A stretch of 64,000 bases of DNA from Armillaria gallica (lineage: Eukaryota; Basidiomycota; Agaricomycetes; Agaricales; Physalacriaceae): assembly GCA_037576215.1 (NCBI GenBank), contig JBANDB010000001.1, positions 2,542,001-2,606,000 of the forward strand, given 5' to 3'. Under the pieces are notes generated by a model. It was given only the letters and a program-made list of their open reading frames with translations, did no database searches and was not told the DNA's origin. The position numbers and the translations under genes were made by a program. Positions 22,566 through 34,367 of this stretch are shown here, one piece after another; positions within the stretch are counted from its first letter, which is position 1, and each line of letters starts with the position of its first letter.

Positions 22566-24780
22566 CCGGGTCCATGCAAATACTTCCTTTGCTGATGATG
22601 ACTCTGAGGTACTCTGTTTCTAAAGTCTCGAACTCGCATTTCCCTGCTTTAAGGAATAGTTTGTTCTTTTGTAGGATTTTTAGGACCTCGCATGTGATAC
22701 GGCGGTGCTCTTCCTTGGTTTTGGACATGATTAGGATGTTGTCAAGGTAGACCATGACAGCGCCTGAGGCAATGAGATCTTTGAAGATATTGTTCATCAT
22801 CCACTGGAAGTTCGCAGGTGAATTGGTAAGGCCAAAGAACATAACCGTAGGCTGAACAAGCCCCAGTTAGTCCTGAATGCTGCCTTCCATTCATCTCCAT
22901 CCTTGATGCATACATTGTTGTATCCCCACTGAATGTCAAGTTTGGAAAAGTACTTGGCACCTCATAATTTGTCCATTAACTCCGAGATGAGAGGAAGTGG
23001 GTAGCAGTTCTTGATTGTCATCTCATTGAGTTTGCGATAGTCTTGGACCGGTTGCAATTTGCCATCTTTCTTTTTGATGAAGAAGAAAGGTGAAGCCATG
23101 GGTGACTTAGATGGTTGTATTCTTCTGCTCAAAAGGTTCTCGTCTAAGAACTTGTCAAGCTCTGCTTGCTCATTTCGATTAAGAGGGTAAACTTTGCAGT
23201 CTAGATTGGCACTTGCATTGGGAATGATTTTGATCGCATGGTCCCATGTTTTTGGTTCAGGAGTTCATCAAAATTGTCTTTGTCAAACAAATCGTTGAAG
23301 TCTCTGCACCAGTCTGGAACCATTTCTTCGAACGTTTTGGCCTTCTTGTCTGCATTGGCTTTAGCGGCAAGGTCATTGGCATGATGAGTGCGTATAAGGA
23401 TGGCTTGTATGAAATCTATGAATGGTTTCTCCCTCCTCTAGCTCTTCATCCCACTTGTTGTCAGGATCTGCGTCGGGAAGTATGAATGCGGTTTTACAGC
23501 ATTGACATCGTGCAAATGTTAATTTCCTGGTTTTCCAATTGACAAGTGGATTGTGCCTTGCTAGCCAATCATGACCAAGAAAGATTTGTTGATTGCCTAA
23601 GTTGGTAACAGCTAAGTCTATCCATTCCACATGATCTCTAATCATCAGACAGATCTCAGCATATTTAGTAATTGCCCTGCCCTGGTTCCTTGTCCTGTCC
23701 ACATTATAGACTGGGATTGGCATGGCAGTTGCATGGGTAGGAATGTTGTTTTGTTCAACAAATGTTCAGTTGATGGCGCTACTAATGCATCCGCTGTCTA
23801 CTAAGGTGGAAGTAGAGATTTTAGTACGGTTTTCTAGAGTTTTGATTTGTACGTTGATGGCTAGATCCTTTCCATTTCTGCTTAGTTTGCTAATGTATTG
23901 CCTTGGTTGTAGTAGTTTGTCTAGCCACCAAAGAGCATTGATTCGCGTTGCCTTTTGCATTCCTTCGATCATTGCATCAACCACTTCTTCTGCACACGAC
24001 TTGTGGATCAATTCTTTAGGATCACTTTCGCTTCCGACTCTGTTTTTGCTTCTATTATGCTGTGCAAAGTCCACTCAGCTCTGAAGGGTTTAAGCCATTT
24101 GTGTGGGGCCTCTTTAGCCTTTGCATCGACCTATGAGGGTTCAACTACCATTGGCGAGGTCACCGCTTTTTCTATAGAGGGTATTAAATTAGTTTTCTTG
24201 TTCATTTGGAAACTAGTATCATCTTCATCATCAGGAATTTCATACATATGCACCTTAGGTGTCTCCTGCCTTGTTCGGGCCCTCTCGTTCCTGTTGGTAG
24301 GGGTCTTTTGCATGGGGTTGATTAAGTCCTCAGTCTTCACCAAAGCCCCTTGATGGATAAGGGATTTAGACTTTGGCAGTCTTATGGTGATCTCCATTAT
24401 CAGAGGAGGTTTCACTGAAGCTATTCCCTCAAGCCCTCCAGCAAGGCTGGAGCTCCATGGAGCCATTTCATCAGGGGGAACACTGAGTGTCTGGTCCCCT
24501 GCCCCATCCTGGTCTAACTGTTATGATGGGTGTCACTATGGTGGGTGACTTGTTGTTTGATGCTTTCACCCATGATGGGTTACTTGCTGAACATTTAGCC
24601 GGTAGTTTAACTATCACAGCATGCTGTTCTGTTGGTTGATTCTTGCTTAGTTCCTGGTCTGGTTGTGAAGTTGTGGGTATATTTGAATGTGCAGTAGATA
24701 CTACAGATATATGAGTCCGACTAGTGGGCGTGACATGCATACCAGATACAACTAAGTCCTTTGCTGAGTGAGTCGAATCA
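22566..24780 (-). pseudogene. E2 pol, 5' part (linker, protease, RT fingers and palm)
   Basis: Homologous to E1 pol. From high to low coordinates: linker (SPTIVTPIITVRP, KPPLIMEITIRLPKSKS), a protease with LVDSGCISSAIN near 23800, and IFLGHDWLARHNP. Then comes RT with [18 protein letters not shown] near 23100-23040 and VYLDNILIMSK near 22745. The catalytic box is YLDN instead of YLDD. Numerous stops and at least one frame change are present. Confidence 0.85.
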
Positions 24781-24799
24781 TTTACTCCTCAGCACCATC

Positions 24800-27231
24800 T
24801 TTTACCTCTTCAATTGTTGAGAGTGTTTTTTCCTCTGTTGGATGCTTGTCCCAGTAATAATTGAGGCGTCACATAGCTTCCTCTCAGCTCTTTGGCTGGT
24901 CAGGGCAGTCATGCTTGAAGTGTCAAAGCTTGCCACATCAGAAGCACTTTGCTACAGCGTGTGCTGCATCGATGTCCATTGGAGCTCCCTTCCTCTGTAT
25001 GTCGTTCCTGTTGCCATTTTCTTCTCCGGTGTGGATGTTGATGTTTGACCACCCTTCTAGGGTGTGGTCGCCTTCTGTGCCTGCAGCTTGGAGTCAATTT
25101 GCCCTGCCATAGTTCCTTCCGCCTGCTTGAGATGGTAGTTATAGTCCATATGGAGTAAGTGAGCCTTCCACCCTGCATAGGTGTTTGGGACTTCTCTGTC
25201 AGCCGAGTATATGGTATTTTTACTCATTTCTCAGGCGGCTTTCTTGACCTGGGTGAGCATGACTTGCTCATTGTCATGTACCCCAGCATTGTAGGCAAGT
25301 TCTTCAGACTTCTGAAAGAACTGATTGCCATCCTGGAAGGTTGACTGCCAGAGTTTCTCCCACTGCACCTGCTTTATCTGTGTGTCTGAGTCCTTCCAGA
25401 ACCTCTGCTTTATGGTCACTTGGAAGATGTCATAGGAGGGGTACTGCTGCCCACCATTGGTGTCCTTTCCCAGGACTCTGGCGCCCAGTTCCCACCATTT
25501 CTGAGCATCTCCTCCAAGTCGTGAGACATGGAAGATAACTTTGTGGGGGTGGTGCTGGAAGTGCCGGTTGAATAGATCGAAGTGCAATTTGCACTTCTGA
25601 AAGAAGTGGGCAATGTTGTTGGAATCCCCAGTGAAGTTGTTGACTTCCTTCAAGATTTTTGATTTGAAGTCGTTGTAAAGGGAGACATTTCCTGTTGTCA
25701 ATATCCAGGGAGCAAGGGGGGTTAGGTGGTTTAGGCAGATCAGGGTGTCGTGGCAGTAGCGTCCATGTTACGATGGGTGCCGGTGGTTGTGGCAGGGCTG
25801 GTGGTTGTCCACCACCTCTGTTGGCTCCAGCAAAGGGTCAGTATCTGGTCCTCTGTATGTTCCTGAAGGTGCTGGTCCCCTGTGATAGAAGAAGGGTGTC
25901 ATGATTGGGGCGCAGGAGGGAGCTACTGGTGGTTCATCTGGCATTGGTGCCTGGATCTCATCATCAGGGGTAGATCGATTATGATCTTCTGATAGGGAGT
26001 AAGCACCCTCATTGGTGCTTCTGGGTGAATGTCGTTGTAGAGAAGAGCAGCAAGTTGGCTGGCTTCTCTTTGTAGAATACTATCAATGTTGACGTTAAGG
26101 GAGGCTAGATAGTAGTAATCAATCCCAGCGTCGGTGGTTGCCCATGCCGGGGTGTGTAATAATTCATAAGCAAAAAAGGTAAATAAGTTGTAATGGGTTG
26201 CATGTAGTAATACATTGGGTGGCTGGGTCATATTTACATCTGAAAAAAGGTGAATCGCCTCAGGCAGAGTCATCTGCGGGGGAGTTGGGAGTGCCCTCAG
26301 GGCAGGGTTCTCTCTCCTTGAAGGAGGTCTGGGGACTCGGTCTATGGATCCCATTGAGGTACTCCGCTCCTGGGAGTGGCTCTGTAGTGGTCTCTGAGCC
26401 GCTTGACTCACTTCTGTAGCTGTGCCCCATTGTCTCGCTGAATTGGTTGAGACATGGTGTGATCGCTCATCAATCTCTCACCAGGCAGAGCAGATTGAGC
26501 AAGAGGGTCCGGCGACTGGTTCCTCAATTGTTGGTACTGGCTTAGGTGTGAGCTCACAGTTGACAATGGGCTGGTCCCAGTGAATGGTGCTGGGGTAGTC
26601 ACTGTCGACTCCCGCAATGGGAGGGGTGTGTCATGTGGGGAAGTAGGCACTGAGGGGAATAAGAAGGTTGTCCCAGAGGTCATCGGGATCAAAGGGCATG
26701 GGTGCTCTAGTCGAAACCCAGACATCCCCGTTACTATTGACATGACTGGGGATTGGGGCAATGAGGCTGTTTGGGTGGCTCGCACCCAGTTCATATTGTA
26801 CGCAGCACTCAGCAAGGTCATCCTCTGAAAGGGGGGGATGGAGATTGAACGATGTATGGGGTAGAGCCAGTAGAGCCGGTGGGGGAGAGGATGATGATTG
26901 GTGTGCATCTTCTGGGAGGGGTAGGAGGCCTTCTGTCCTGTGGGAACCTAGTATTCAGCTGAAGACTGACCTCCAACTCTCCATCGACTGTAGAGAAGTC
27001 TGCGACTGCTGTCGCCTGTCATGGTACGGGTGCATGGATCAGCTGGAGCGGGATGTCATTGGTGACAGGCTGGGGATTTATTTGTTGGTTGATAATGACA
27101 GTGGGGGCAGGGGGTGTTGGTAATTCATCCCTGGTTCTGTGAAACCTGATGGCAAGGACGATAGCAACAGTGAGAAGAAACGCGCTGGGCGTCAGCATGC
27201 TGGCAAGGATTACAATGTTGTCGTGTTCCAT
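24800..27231 (-). pseudogene. E2 gag with N-terminal hydrophobic segment
   Basis: Starts at ATG 27231 (MEHDN), then a hydrophobic segment of about 20 residues ending AIRFHR, then a proline-rich region that reads on past a TGA at about 27019. Farther down are WDNLLIPLSAYFP and VPTIEEPVAGPSC. MTLPEAIHLF and FAYELLHTPAW follow in the same frame (26411-25923), then the capsid core (25701-25231: DFKSKILKEVNNFTGDS, KQRFWKDSD). A damaged zinc knuckle with two TGA codons lies near 24930. Because N-terminus and MTLPEAIHLF share a frame here, E2 shows the ancestral Gag arrangement that is broken in E1. Confidence 0.78.
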
Positions 27232-27259
27232 GAAGGCTCCAGTGAAGGAGCTAGAAAAA

Positions 27260-27272
27260 GCTTTGAGCTAAA
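27260..27272 (-). promoter_or_regulatory. Self-priming site of E2
   Basis: On the minus strand TTAGCTCAAAGCT follows the 5' LTR after one base, exactly as in E1, and complements AGCTTTGAGCTAA inside the LTR. Confidence 0.62.
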
Positions 27273-27651
27273 TGTAAGACCCGACATCCAATCAAGAGTA
27301 AACAATCAGCTGTATCGTGTTCATACAGTCACTGATTGGTCTCATGATGAAAGGACTTCAAGACTAAGTGATTTAAGCGCTTAGCGAGAATGAATGTGTT
27401 TTGGTATGAATAAACATTAGCTCAAAGCTAGGGAATATACAGCTTGAGCTACAGTACTTATATACTAAAATGAGGGGTCTAATAATAAGTGCATCATTGC
27501 AAGAAAGAAGCAGGAATGACACAAGGCGAACGGTGGTGACTGTATCGCGAGTCATGGCTCTGTGGAGTCATGGATCCTAAGGATAAGATAAGATAAGTGC
27601 TGAAGATAAGATAAGAGGCACTTAGATAAAGAAAATGAATAAGTCATAACA
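27273..27651 (-). repeat. E2 5' LTR (379 bp)
   Basis: Plus strand TGTAAGACCC...TCATAACA, same length as its partner. It retains CpG sites that became TG or CA in the 3' LTR, and the reverse, so both have decayed independently. Confidence 0.92.
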
Positions 27652-28014
27652 GAAAGGCATGTAGAAAGATAAGCATAGAGTAAGAACGATATGAAGGCAA
27701 GTAGAAATTAGATTCTAATTTCACCCTACGTATCAGGACAGAGGCGACCTATCTCAGCCGTGACCAGATTCAGCTGTTGATCACAGAACTTGTAAGCTAC
27801 AACAGTAGCTTCCAGGTGGTGAACAAGCAACTCTAACTCGGCATCAAGATGGTATTTTTAGAGACCTGACCACGACACTTATGAATAGTCTGGCCTCAAG
27901 TAGCACTTTTGACTACAGAAAGAAAGATTTGAGAATTAGCCAGGTTCTATAGAATAGCCAAGAAACTCATCAGGTGCATCCTCGTTGACACTCATCTGTG
28001 AAATACCAAAAGCA

Positions 28015-28769
28015 AGTTGAACAATATGGTCTGTACTAAGTTCAGGCTACATACGCTGTCAGATTCATCGCTACCCAAGTCAACAACCATACTTTCCTCC
28101 ACGGCTTTCATCTTGATGTCCTCGTCAATAAGAATAGTCTCCGGGTCAGTATCAAGGCCAACCATAGCTTTGGATTTGATTGATCTTCAGTGTCTTCTTG
28201 ATCTTGGGAAGCTACAGAGAGAATATATGAGTTAGCCAGGAAAAGATAACAGAAATAAGTAATGCACTGGAGTTGACATGGCTGGTTTAGGAGCAAACAA
28301 GACAGAAATAGCTTGGGCATTCGCTGCAGCCTGCTTCTCTTCCTGGTCAGAATGGATCCATCCAGTAGTGTGACCAGGAAAAGTCGAGTTCTCAGGAGCC
28401 TTGAAACCATGAGGGACTTCAAGCAGGAGTTTCCTGTTTTGACAATCCCATCTAGTGCTGAAAGCTCCTTCATGGAGAAGCAATGGTTCTTCCTGGTACA
28501 CCTGCATAAAGTGCTCCTTGTTATCAAAAAGAGGCATCTAGGGTATTATTTAGTATAGCACAGCCAAAATTCCTTCAGACATGCACAACTCCTAAGAACT
28601 GAAGGTTCTTCTTGTCAATAACCAGGATCACATCAAAATCTGGATTGCTATCTTTGAGAGTCGGCAGAACAGAGGAAATGGTGGGAAGATAAACTCCATT
28701 TTTGCAGTGTGAACAAAGAAGAGCAAGAGCAGCCTTGAATCTAGCAACTTGCATAGACTCTGGCGCCAT
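28015..28769 (-). pseudogene. Intron-containing fragment D-a, unrecognised family
   Basis: The ATG at 28769 opens 60 coding-looking codons (MAPESMQVARFKAALALLC, then DFDVILVIDKKNLQFLG). An intron-like gap ends in CCCTAG before a second exon-like frame at about 28537-28262 (MPLFDNKEHFMQVYQEEPLL, then STFPGHTTGWIHSDQEEKQ). A third acidic stretch at about 28180-28030 (VGLDTDPETILIDEDIKM) is reached only after a frame change. This looks like an old multi-exon gene or a transposon-borne gene; the frames no longer join cleanly. The E3 fragment lies just upstream, and the leader above the ATG contains a word also found inside E3 gag. Function unknown. Confidence 0.4.
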
Positions 28770-28926
28770 GTAAAGTGAGTATTAATTTACTAAGTCCACC
28801 AGACGATGGGTTTTATAGAAGATTATTAAGACAAAGTATCTCTATTATTTTCCTGGTACAGACTGGTGTCTGACACAAGCAGATGTAAGCTCATACAGCA
28901 CAACTTGCTGAGGTCATGATTACTGT

Positions 28927-30592
28927 CTCTGAATGCTGCTTTCCACTCATCGCCACTCTTGATGCGCACGTTGTTGTACCCCCACCGAATGTCGAGTTTG
29001 GAGAAATACTTGGCACCCCATAATTTGTCCATTAGTTCTGAGATTAGGGGAAGTGGATAACGATTTTTGATTGTCATCTCATTGAGCTTCCTATAATCCT
29101 GGACTGGTCATAGCTTGCCATCCTTCTTTTTGATGAAGAAGAATGGTGAAGCCATGGGTGACTTGGATGGTCATATTCGTCCACTTGAGAGGTTTTCATC
29201 TAAGAATTTGTTGAGCTCGGCTTGTTCGTTTCTGTTCAAAGGGTAGATCTTGCAATCTAGATTGGCACTTGCATTTGGAGTAAGTTCGATGGTATGATCC
29301 CACGTCTTTGGTTCTGGGAGTTTGTTGAAACTGTCTTTGTTGAACAGATCGTTGAAATCCCGACACCACTCTGGGACCATTTCTTCAAACATCTTGGTCT
29401 CTTTATCTGCATTGGCCACGGCGGCTAAGTCATTGGCGTGATGAGCACGTATGAGGATAGTCCGCATGAAATCTATTGCGAGAATGGTATCTCCCTCCTC
29501 CAGTTCATTGTCCCACTTGTCATTGGGATCTGCATCGGGTAGTGTGAATGGATTTTTGTGACATTCACACCGCGCAAATGTTAATCCTCCTGTCTTCCAA
29601 TTGATGATTGGATTATATTGGGCTAACCAATCATGACTGAGGAAGATTTCCTTATCACCGAGATCTGTTATGGCTAGATCTATTTGTTCAGAATGATCCT
29701 CAATTTTGAGTTCGATCTCGGTGTATTCAGTAATTGATCCTCCTTGGTTTTTGGTTCCGTCAGCATTATAGACCGGGATTGGTGCGGCCATTGGTCAAGT
29801 CGGGATTTTGTGCTGTTCAACGAATTTTTGATTGATGGTGCTGCTGGTGCATCTGCTGTCTACCAACGCAGTTGTGGCGATTGAGGGAATGGTTCCTGGT
29901 GCCCCGAGAATGATGGGGATAACCAGGTCCTTCCCCCTCCCGCTACGTGCGCTGATAAGTCGCTTCGGTTCTTGCAGCTCGTGAAGCCACCAGAGTGCAT
30001 CGATTCGCTTCATCCCCCTCATTGCTTCGATCATTGAGTCGACGACCTCCTCTGCGCGTGCCTTGTGAATCCAATTCTTTAGGATCACCTTCGCCTCCGA
30101 CTCTGTCCGCGCTTGAACTATGCCTCGTAGAGTCCACTCAGCTCCGAATGGTTTGAGCCATTCTCTATAGGTCTGTCTGCTTGTATAGGTGCGTGACAGT
30201 TGCGGGGCCTCTTCAACCTTTGCGTCGACCCGTACAGGCTCGACTACCATCGGTGAGGTCACTGCAGTTTCTAAGTCTAAAGGGGTTAATTTAGCGTTCT
30301 TGTTCATCATGAAACTGGTAATGTCCTTGTTGTCAGGTACTTCAATAAAAGCTACCTGATGCCCCCTTTGTACTGCCTGGGTGCTAGCAGCTTCCGAGCC
30401 TGCGGCTTTCTGGTCGGTCGTGGAATGGGAGGTGCTTTCTGTGAAGGCGCCGTCCTGTAAAGAGACAGCAGGTTGGGCCAACACTGCTGCACAACAATTG
30501 CCTATGCTTCTCACCGTTGAGTAGCAGTCGCCTTCACCTGGTTCCTTTGAGCCCGTCTCTGTGATGACCGGGACCCTTGTTTCATTTGGCAT
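28927..30592 (-). pseudogene. E3 pol, 5' part (linker, protease, start of RT)
   Basis: From the MPNE start at 30592: linker, protease with LVDSRCTSS near 29860 (the catalytic DSG has become DSR), IFLSHDWLAQYNP, then RT fingers (KKKDGKL, stop, PVQDY) and [19 protein letters not shown], breaking off at about 28927. All stops in the frame (near 29792, 29168 and 29108) are TGA at positions where E4 or E1 has Arg. Confidence 0.87.
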
Positions 30593-31395
30593 TCCCCCAT
30601 CGTCAGGTCACCCTTCGTCACGATAGGCATTGGCAACTGATCAGGGGCCCTTACCTGACTCTGGTTCGTCCATCTTCAGGACCAAGGGCAAATAGTCCCT
30701 CGCTGTGTCCCTCATCGCCTGTAATCCAGCGTTGCAGGTGCTGTCGTCCGTGGCTGCTGCCAAAGCCCCGTCGTGGGATTTAAACTTTGCTAGCCTTATG
30801 GTGTTCTCTTTTACCAGAGGAGGTTTCGCCGAAGCTATTCCCTCAAAACTCCCTGCGCGGCAGGGACTCCGTAGAGCCACTTGGTCAGGTAGAACGACCC
30901 AAGGTTGTCCTCCTGCCCCATCCAGCTGGTCCTGTCTTGCGGTACACACCCCACTGTCCTTGGAATCACCTTGATTCGTGAAGTCACATACCCAAGGCAC
31001 CGCTGTTATGATGGGTGTCACTATGGTGGGTGACTTATCACCTCGCACTTTTGCCTGTAATAGGTTACTCGTGGGGCGTTGAACCGGTAGCTCAGTGACT
31101 ACCGCACTCATTCCTGGGACTGTCGATAGTCCAACTATCACAGTTTCTGGGATTTGATTCTTCCTTAGTTTCTGGTCTAATTGCGAAGTCGCGGGTATAT
31201 TCGAATGCGCAGGGGTTCCTACAGGCGATATATAAGTACATGAATTAAGTGCGATAGGTGTACCAGCTGAAACTAAGTCCTTGATTGCCGGGTAGATTGA
31301 ATCGTTATCTACACGGCACTTTCTTTTACCTCCTCAATTGTCGAGAGGCCTTCCTGATTGTCCCAATAAACATTTGCGCGTCGCAATGCTTCTGT
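30593..31395 (-). other. E3 gag-pol linker
   Basis: Conserved with the E1 linker (SPTIVTPII, GSFEGIASAKPPLVKE), with one open stretch at 31141-30641. The two TGA codons just before the MPNE start are shared with E1. Confidence 0.5.
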
Positions 31396-32336
31396 TCAGG
31401 ATTTGGGCGCACTAGGGCAGTCGTGCCTGAAGTGGCCTTTCTTGCCACATTGGTAGCATGTCGCTGCTGCCCTAGCTTCGTCGATGTTCATCGGCTGTCC
31501 GTGCCCTCCATAAGTTGTCCCTGTAGCCATTGTCGTTGTCAGCACAGGGGCCTTTGTTTGACCACCCTGTACAGGCGTGGTTGTCTTCTGTGATCGGGCT
31601 GGTGGCCCTGTCATTCCTTCTGCCTGTTTGAGGCGTCAATTGAGATCGATTCGGAGTAGGCAAGCCTTCCACGCTGGGTAATCGGTCGGTACGTCCCCGT
31701 CTGACGAGTATATAGTATTTTTACTCGTCTGGTGGGCAGCCTTTTTGATCTGGTGGAGCATAACTTGGTCGTTATTGCATACCCCGGCATGGTAGGCTAG
31801 TTCTTCGAAGAGCTGGAAGAACTTGTCGCCATCCTTGTGCTCCGACTGCTTTAGCTTTTCCCACTGTGCATACTTTATCTACGAGTCGGCATCCTTCCAG
31901 AATCTGCTATTGAGTTCCACCTTGAAAGCTTCATAAGTCAGATACTGCTGCTCGCCATCTGTTGTTTTTCCTATGATCTGCGCGCACAGCTGCCACCACC
32001 TTTCGGCGTCTCCTGCGAGTCGAGAAACACAAAAGACAACCTTATGCGAGTGTTGGCGGAAGTGCCAGTTAAAGACGTCGAAGTGCAGTTCGCACTTTAG
32101 GAAGAAGCGGGCGATGTCATCAGAGTCCCCTTCGAAGTCGTCGACTTCTTTCAAGATTTTTGGCTTGAAGTCCGTAAGGGGCTGTCGCTCCATGTATCGG
32201 CGGGTCTGGCAAAGTGGGAGTATTAATTTACTAAGTACCACTGGTGTTGTAGGTGAAGGTGTTGGTGATTTGGGGAGGTGCCACTGGTGGCTCGTCCGGA
32301 TTGGTTCCATGTCATGATTGATGGCTTCAATCATTC
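31396..32336 (-). pseudogene. E3 gag, capsid and zinc knuckle
   Basis: Contains the capsid core with intact residues lost in E1 (DVFNWHFRQHSHKVVFCVSRL, written here as the positions 32120-32030), KTTDGEQQY and RFWKDAD. One TGA follows near 31877 and another near 31640. It ends with a complete CCHC knuckle (CYQCGKKGHFRHDCP) near 31440. The Ala/Gly-rich linker present in E1 is replaced by a short unrelated word around 32218-32236. Confidence 0.85.
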
Positions 32337-32902
32337 TGATTGAAAGTGATTGTGCAATTGAGGATAGCCTGGGACAGGCTTTTATTTAGTTGGAGGGAGA
32401 GAGGTGAGGACCTCAGAAATTAAAAATTTTGATTTAATTTCACCCTGATATGGAATAAAAAGCTGAATAAAGTATGCCAGGACAATAGTAATAATGAACC
32501 AAGCATGCAGAAAAGAAGTCGTGATCAGGCAACCTGCGACATGAAACAGCTGATTCCAAGTACCAACAGAAAAAGGGAAAAGAGTAAGGAGTTCAGAAAG
32601 TAAGAAGAGTGTTCGCAAGAACCCAGGAACAAGGAAAAACTTGAAGAAAACTGCTAGGTAGCAGAGATATCCACGTCTGGCCAGGTGTAGAAATTAGAGA
32701 ATAACTGTACAGGCAGATGGATAGGATAAACTCCTGTCCGAGACAGCTGAAACGAGGATTTCAAGTCAGTTACAGGTACCCGGTAGAAGGAAAGAAGCTT
32801 ACAAGTCAAAGTGCATCCACAATCACACTTGGCAGTTTGTCCAGGTCCTGTAGATAACAGCTGAGACCTACCTGGAAAAACAGCAAGTTGCTGGTATACC
32901 GG
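32337..32902. other. No gene seen
   Basis: Repeat-like DNA between E3 and the D-b fragment. AATTTCACCCT near 32441 recurs near 27719, on the far side of D-a and E3, hinting that both flanks belong to one larger repeat. Confidence 0.35.
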
Positions 32903-33430
32903 TTAGCCTTTGAACTTGGCAAAGAATCTGACTGTCACCAGGAAACAGGGTTTTGAAGTTCTAAAAAGAATTAGAATCTCATAACAGGTTAGACAGAGAT
33001 CTGATACCTGAAAACCGATAACCAGATGGCAACAATCCCGCTCCAACCACAGAGTCCAGTCTGGGTCAAAGAAGCAGGGTCCTAAGTTATTTGCAACCGC
33101 AGTAACCATCATAAGGAATCGCAAGACCAAGGGATCTTCATCATCCAGGAAATGCTCAACATAAGCAACCTACCTGGAGACTTAGTAAGAAAAAGATGTT
33201 GTATCCCAGGGACACTCACCAGGAAAGGGTGCACATGGTTAATTAAATTCTCCACATCTAGCTGACACCAATTGACCAGGATGTCAAAATTAAGTATTTG
33301 AGGATACCGGGTACATGCCAAATGAAGGAAGAGGTAGTGATCCACCTGTAACAAGGAAGGAAGATCCTTCCAGGCAAAAGGAAGAGGCAAATCTTCAGGC
33401 CAGAATGGGGAGGAAACCATTGATAGAGGA
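32903..33430 (-). pseudogene. Intron-containing fragment D-b, paralogue of D-c
   Basis: Two exon-like frames are separated by a short intron (GTGAGTGTCC...GGTAG near 33170-33220). The first contains VDHYLFLHLACTRYPQ and ENLINHVHPFL; the second VEHFLDDEDPLVLRFLMM, TAVANNLGPCF and DWTLW, ending at a GTATCAG donor. The first segment aligns with VDHYILLCQAHNRH and DSVHPFL of D-c, and the second with PIVIRFLVTATALANNLSPAF, so the two are diverged duplicates about 1 kb apart. No known domain is recognised and no start codon is certain. Confidence 0.45.
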
Positions 33431-33888
33431 AGGTAGCTGGGCACTAGATAAATCCTAAGTCGAAGTAATCTGCTGAGTCAATTATCTGACTAAGTCAGCC
33501 GATACATGGAAACCTCTGGGCATCAAAATTTGAAAATACACCTGGACTTAGTAAACAAATTTGCATTTGGGTGCACATCAAGCCAATTAGGAGGCAAGTG
33601 CAAATTCTAAGTACATGGATTCTAAAAATAGCTGTTGGCTTTGGAAGGAGCTATAGTATTGGAAGAAGACAACTGGATTGGGAGATAAGCTCACAGATCT
33701 GAAAGAAAGGAATTTGATGCACAAAGTTCACAAACCAAGTGTCAGAGGCTGCACCTTGGAAATGTTTCCAACAGAGACCTTGACAGAAGACATGCTCAGG
33801 AATTACCTGGAAGCAGTTTCACTTAAGTAGAAGGCTTGGTAAAGAAGGAGCATGAGTTTTGCCAGGAAAAGTATCCAAAGGATTGAAT

Positions 33889-34367
33889 CTAGGCTTTGAA
33901 AGCTACCAAGAATGTTAGATACAAGGTAGCTGAGAGAAAATAATGATGCATCCTGAGTAACTTGAACATCCTAGTGGAATCCTCGATTTTCCAGGCATCC
34001 CACTGAGAGGATTGAAAAGCTGGGCTAAGGTTGTTAGCTAGTGCAGTAGCTGTCACCAGAAAACGAATGACAATCGGATCACTATCTTTGGGGAAGTAGG
34101 ATTCGTGCACCACCTGGAAAGTAAATAAGACAAAGTAAGAGTAAAGCAAGAGAATGGATGTACCAGGAAAGGATGAACAGAATCCAGGATGGACTTGATT
34201 TCAGGTTGCAAATAGGTTGCCAGGGTGTTCATATCTACTATGGCCAGGTGGCGATTGTGAGCCTGGCAAAGTAGAATATAATGGTCCACAACCAGGAGAG
34301 ACTTAAATTGCTTTGGGGGAATCCCAGTATCAAGGGCAAGAGGCTCCAAGTATGCTTTGCGAACCAT
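33889..34367 (-). pseudogene. Intron-containing fragment D-c, paralogue of D-b
   Basis: The ATG at 34367 opens a frame with GIPPKQFKSLLVVDHYILL, then MNTLATYLQPEIKS and DSVHPFL. A GTACAT donor and a roughly 50-nt gap follow. The next exon is VVHESYFPKDSDPIVIRFL, then TALANNLSPAFQSSQWDAW, ending at a stop at 33889. The exon arrangement matches D-b. Function unknown. Confidence 0.45.

Larger units (their letters stand above)
18520..27651 (-). mobile_element. E2: chromoviral Ty3/gypsy element, full length but decayed, split by S1
   Basis: The two LTRs, 18520-18898 and 27273-27651, are both exactly 379 bp and bound gag and pol on the minus strand in the usual order. A 1.3-kb S-family insertion (21244-22565) splits the RT. 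The LTRs differ at about 30 positions, all transitions. The five bases outside the two ends (CTCTC and GAAAG) do not match, so a target duplication is absent or the ends have been rearranged. Frames are broken by both stops and shifts, more than in E1, E3 or E4, consistent with greater age. Confidence 0.92.
28927..32336 (-). mobile_element. E3: chromoviral gypsy fragment without LTRs
   Basis: A contiguous gag-pol piece truncated at both ends: inside Gag near 32336 and inside RT near 28927. It is most like E4 and E1. Apart from TGA codons the pol frame is continuous. The absence of both LTRs shows deletion or a partial insertion. Confidence 0.85.

Noticed and set aside
15552..27656. GAAAG next to both the E1 3' LTR and the E2 5' LTR as a target duplication
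   Set aside because: The two belong to different elements in opposite orientation; a five-base match is easily chance.
28927..32336. E3 and E2 as one long element
   Set aside because: E2 is closed by its own 5' LTR at 27651, and E3 repeats gag and pol segments already present in E2.
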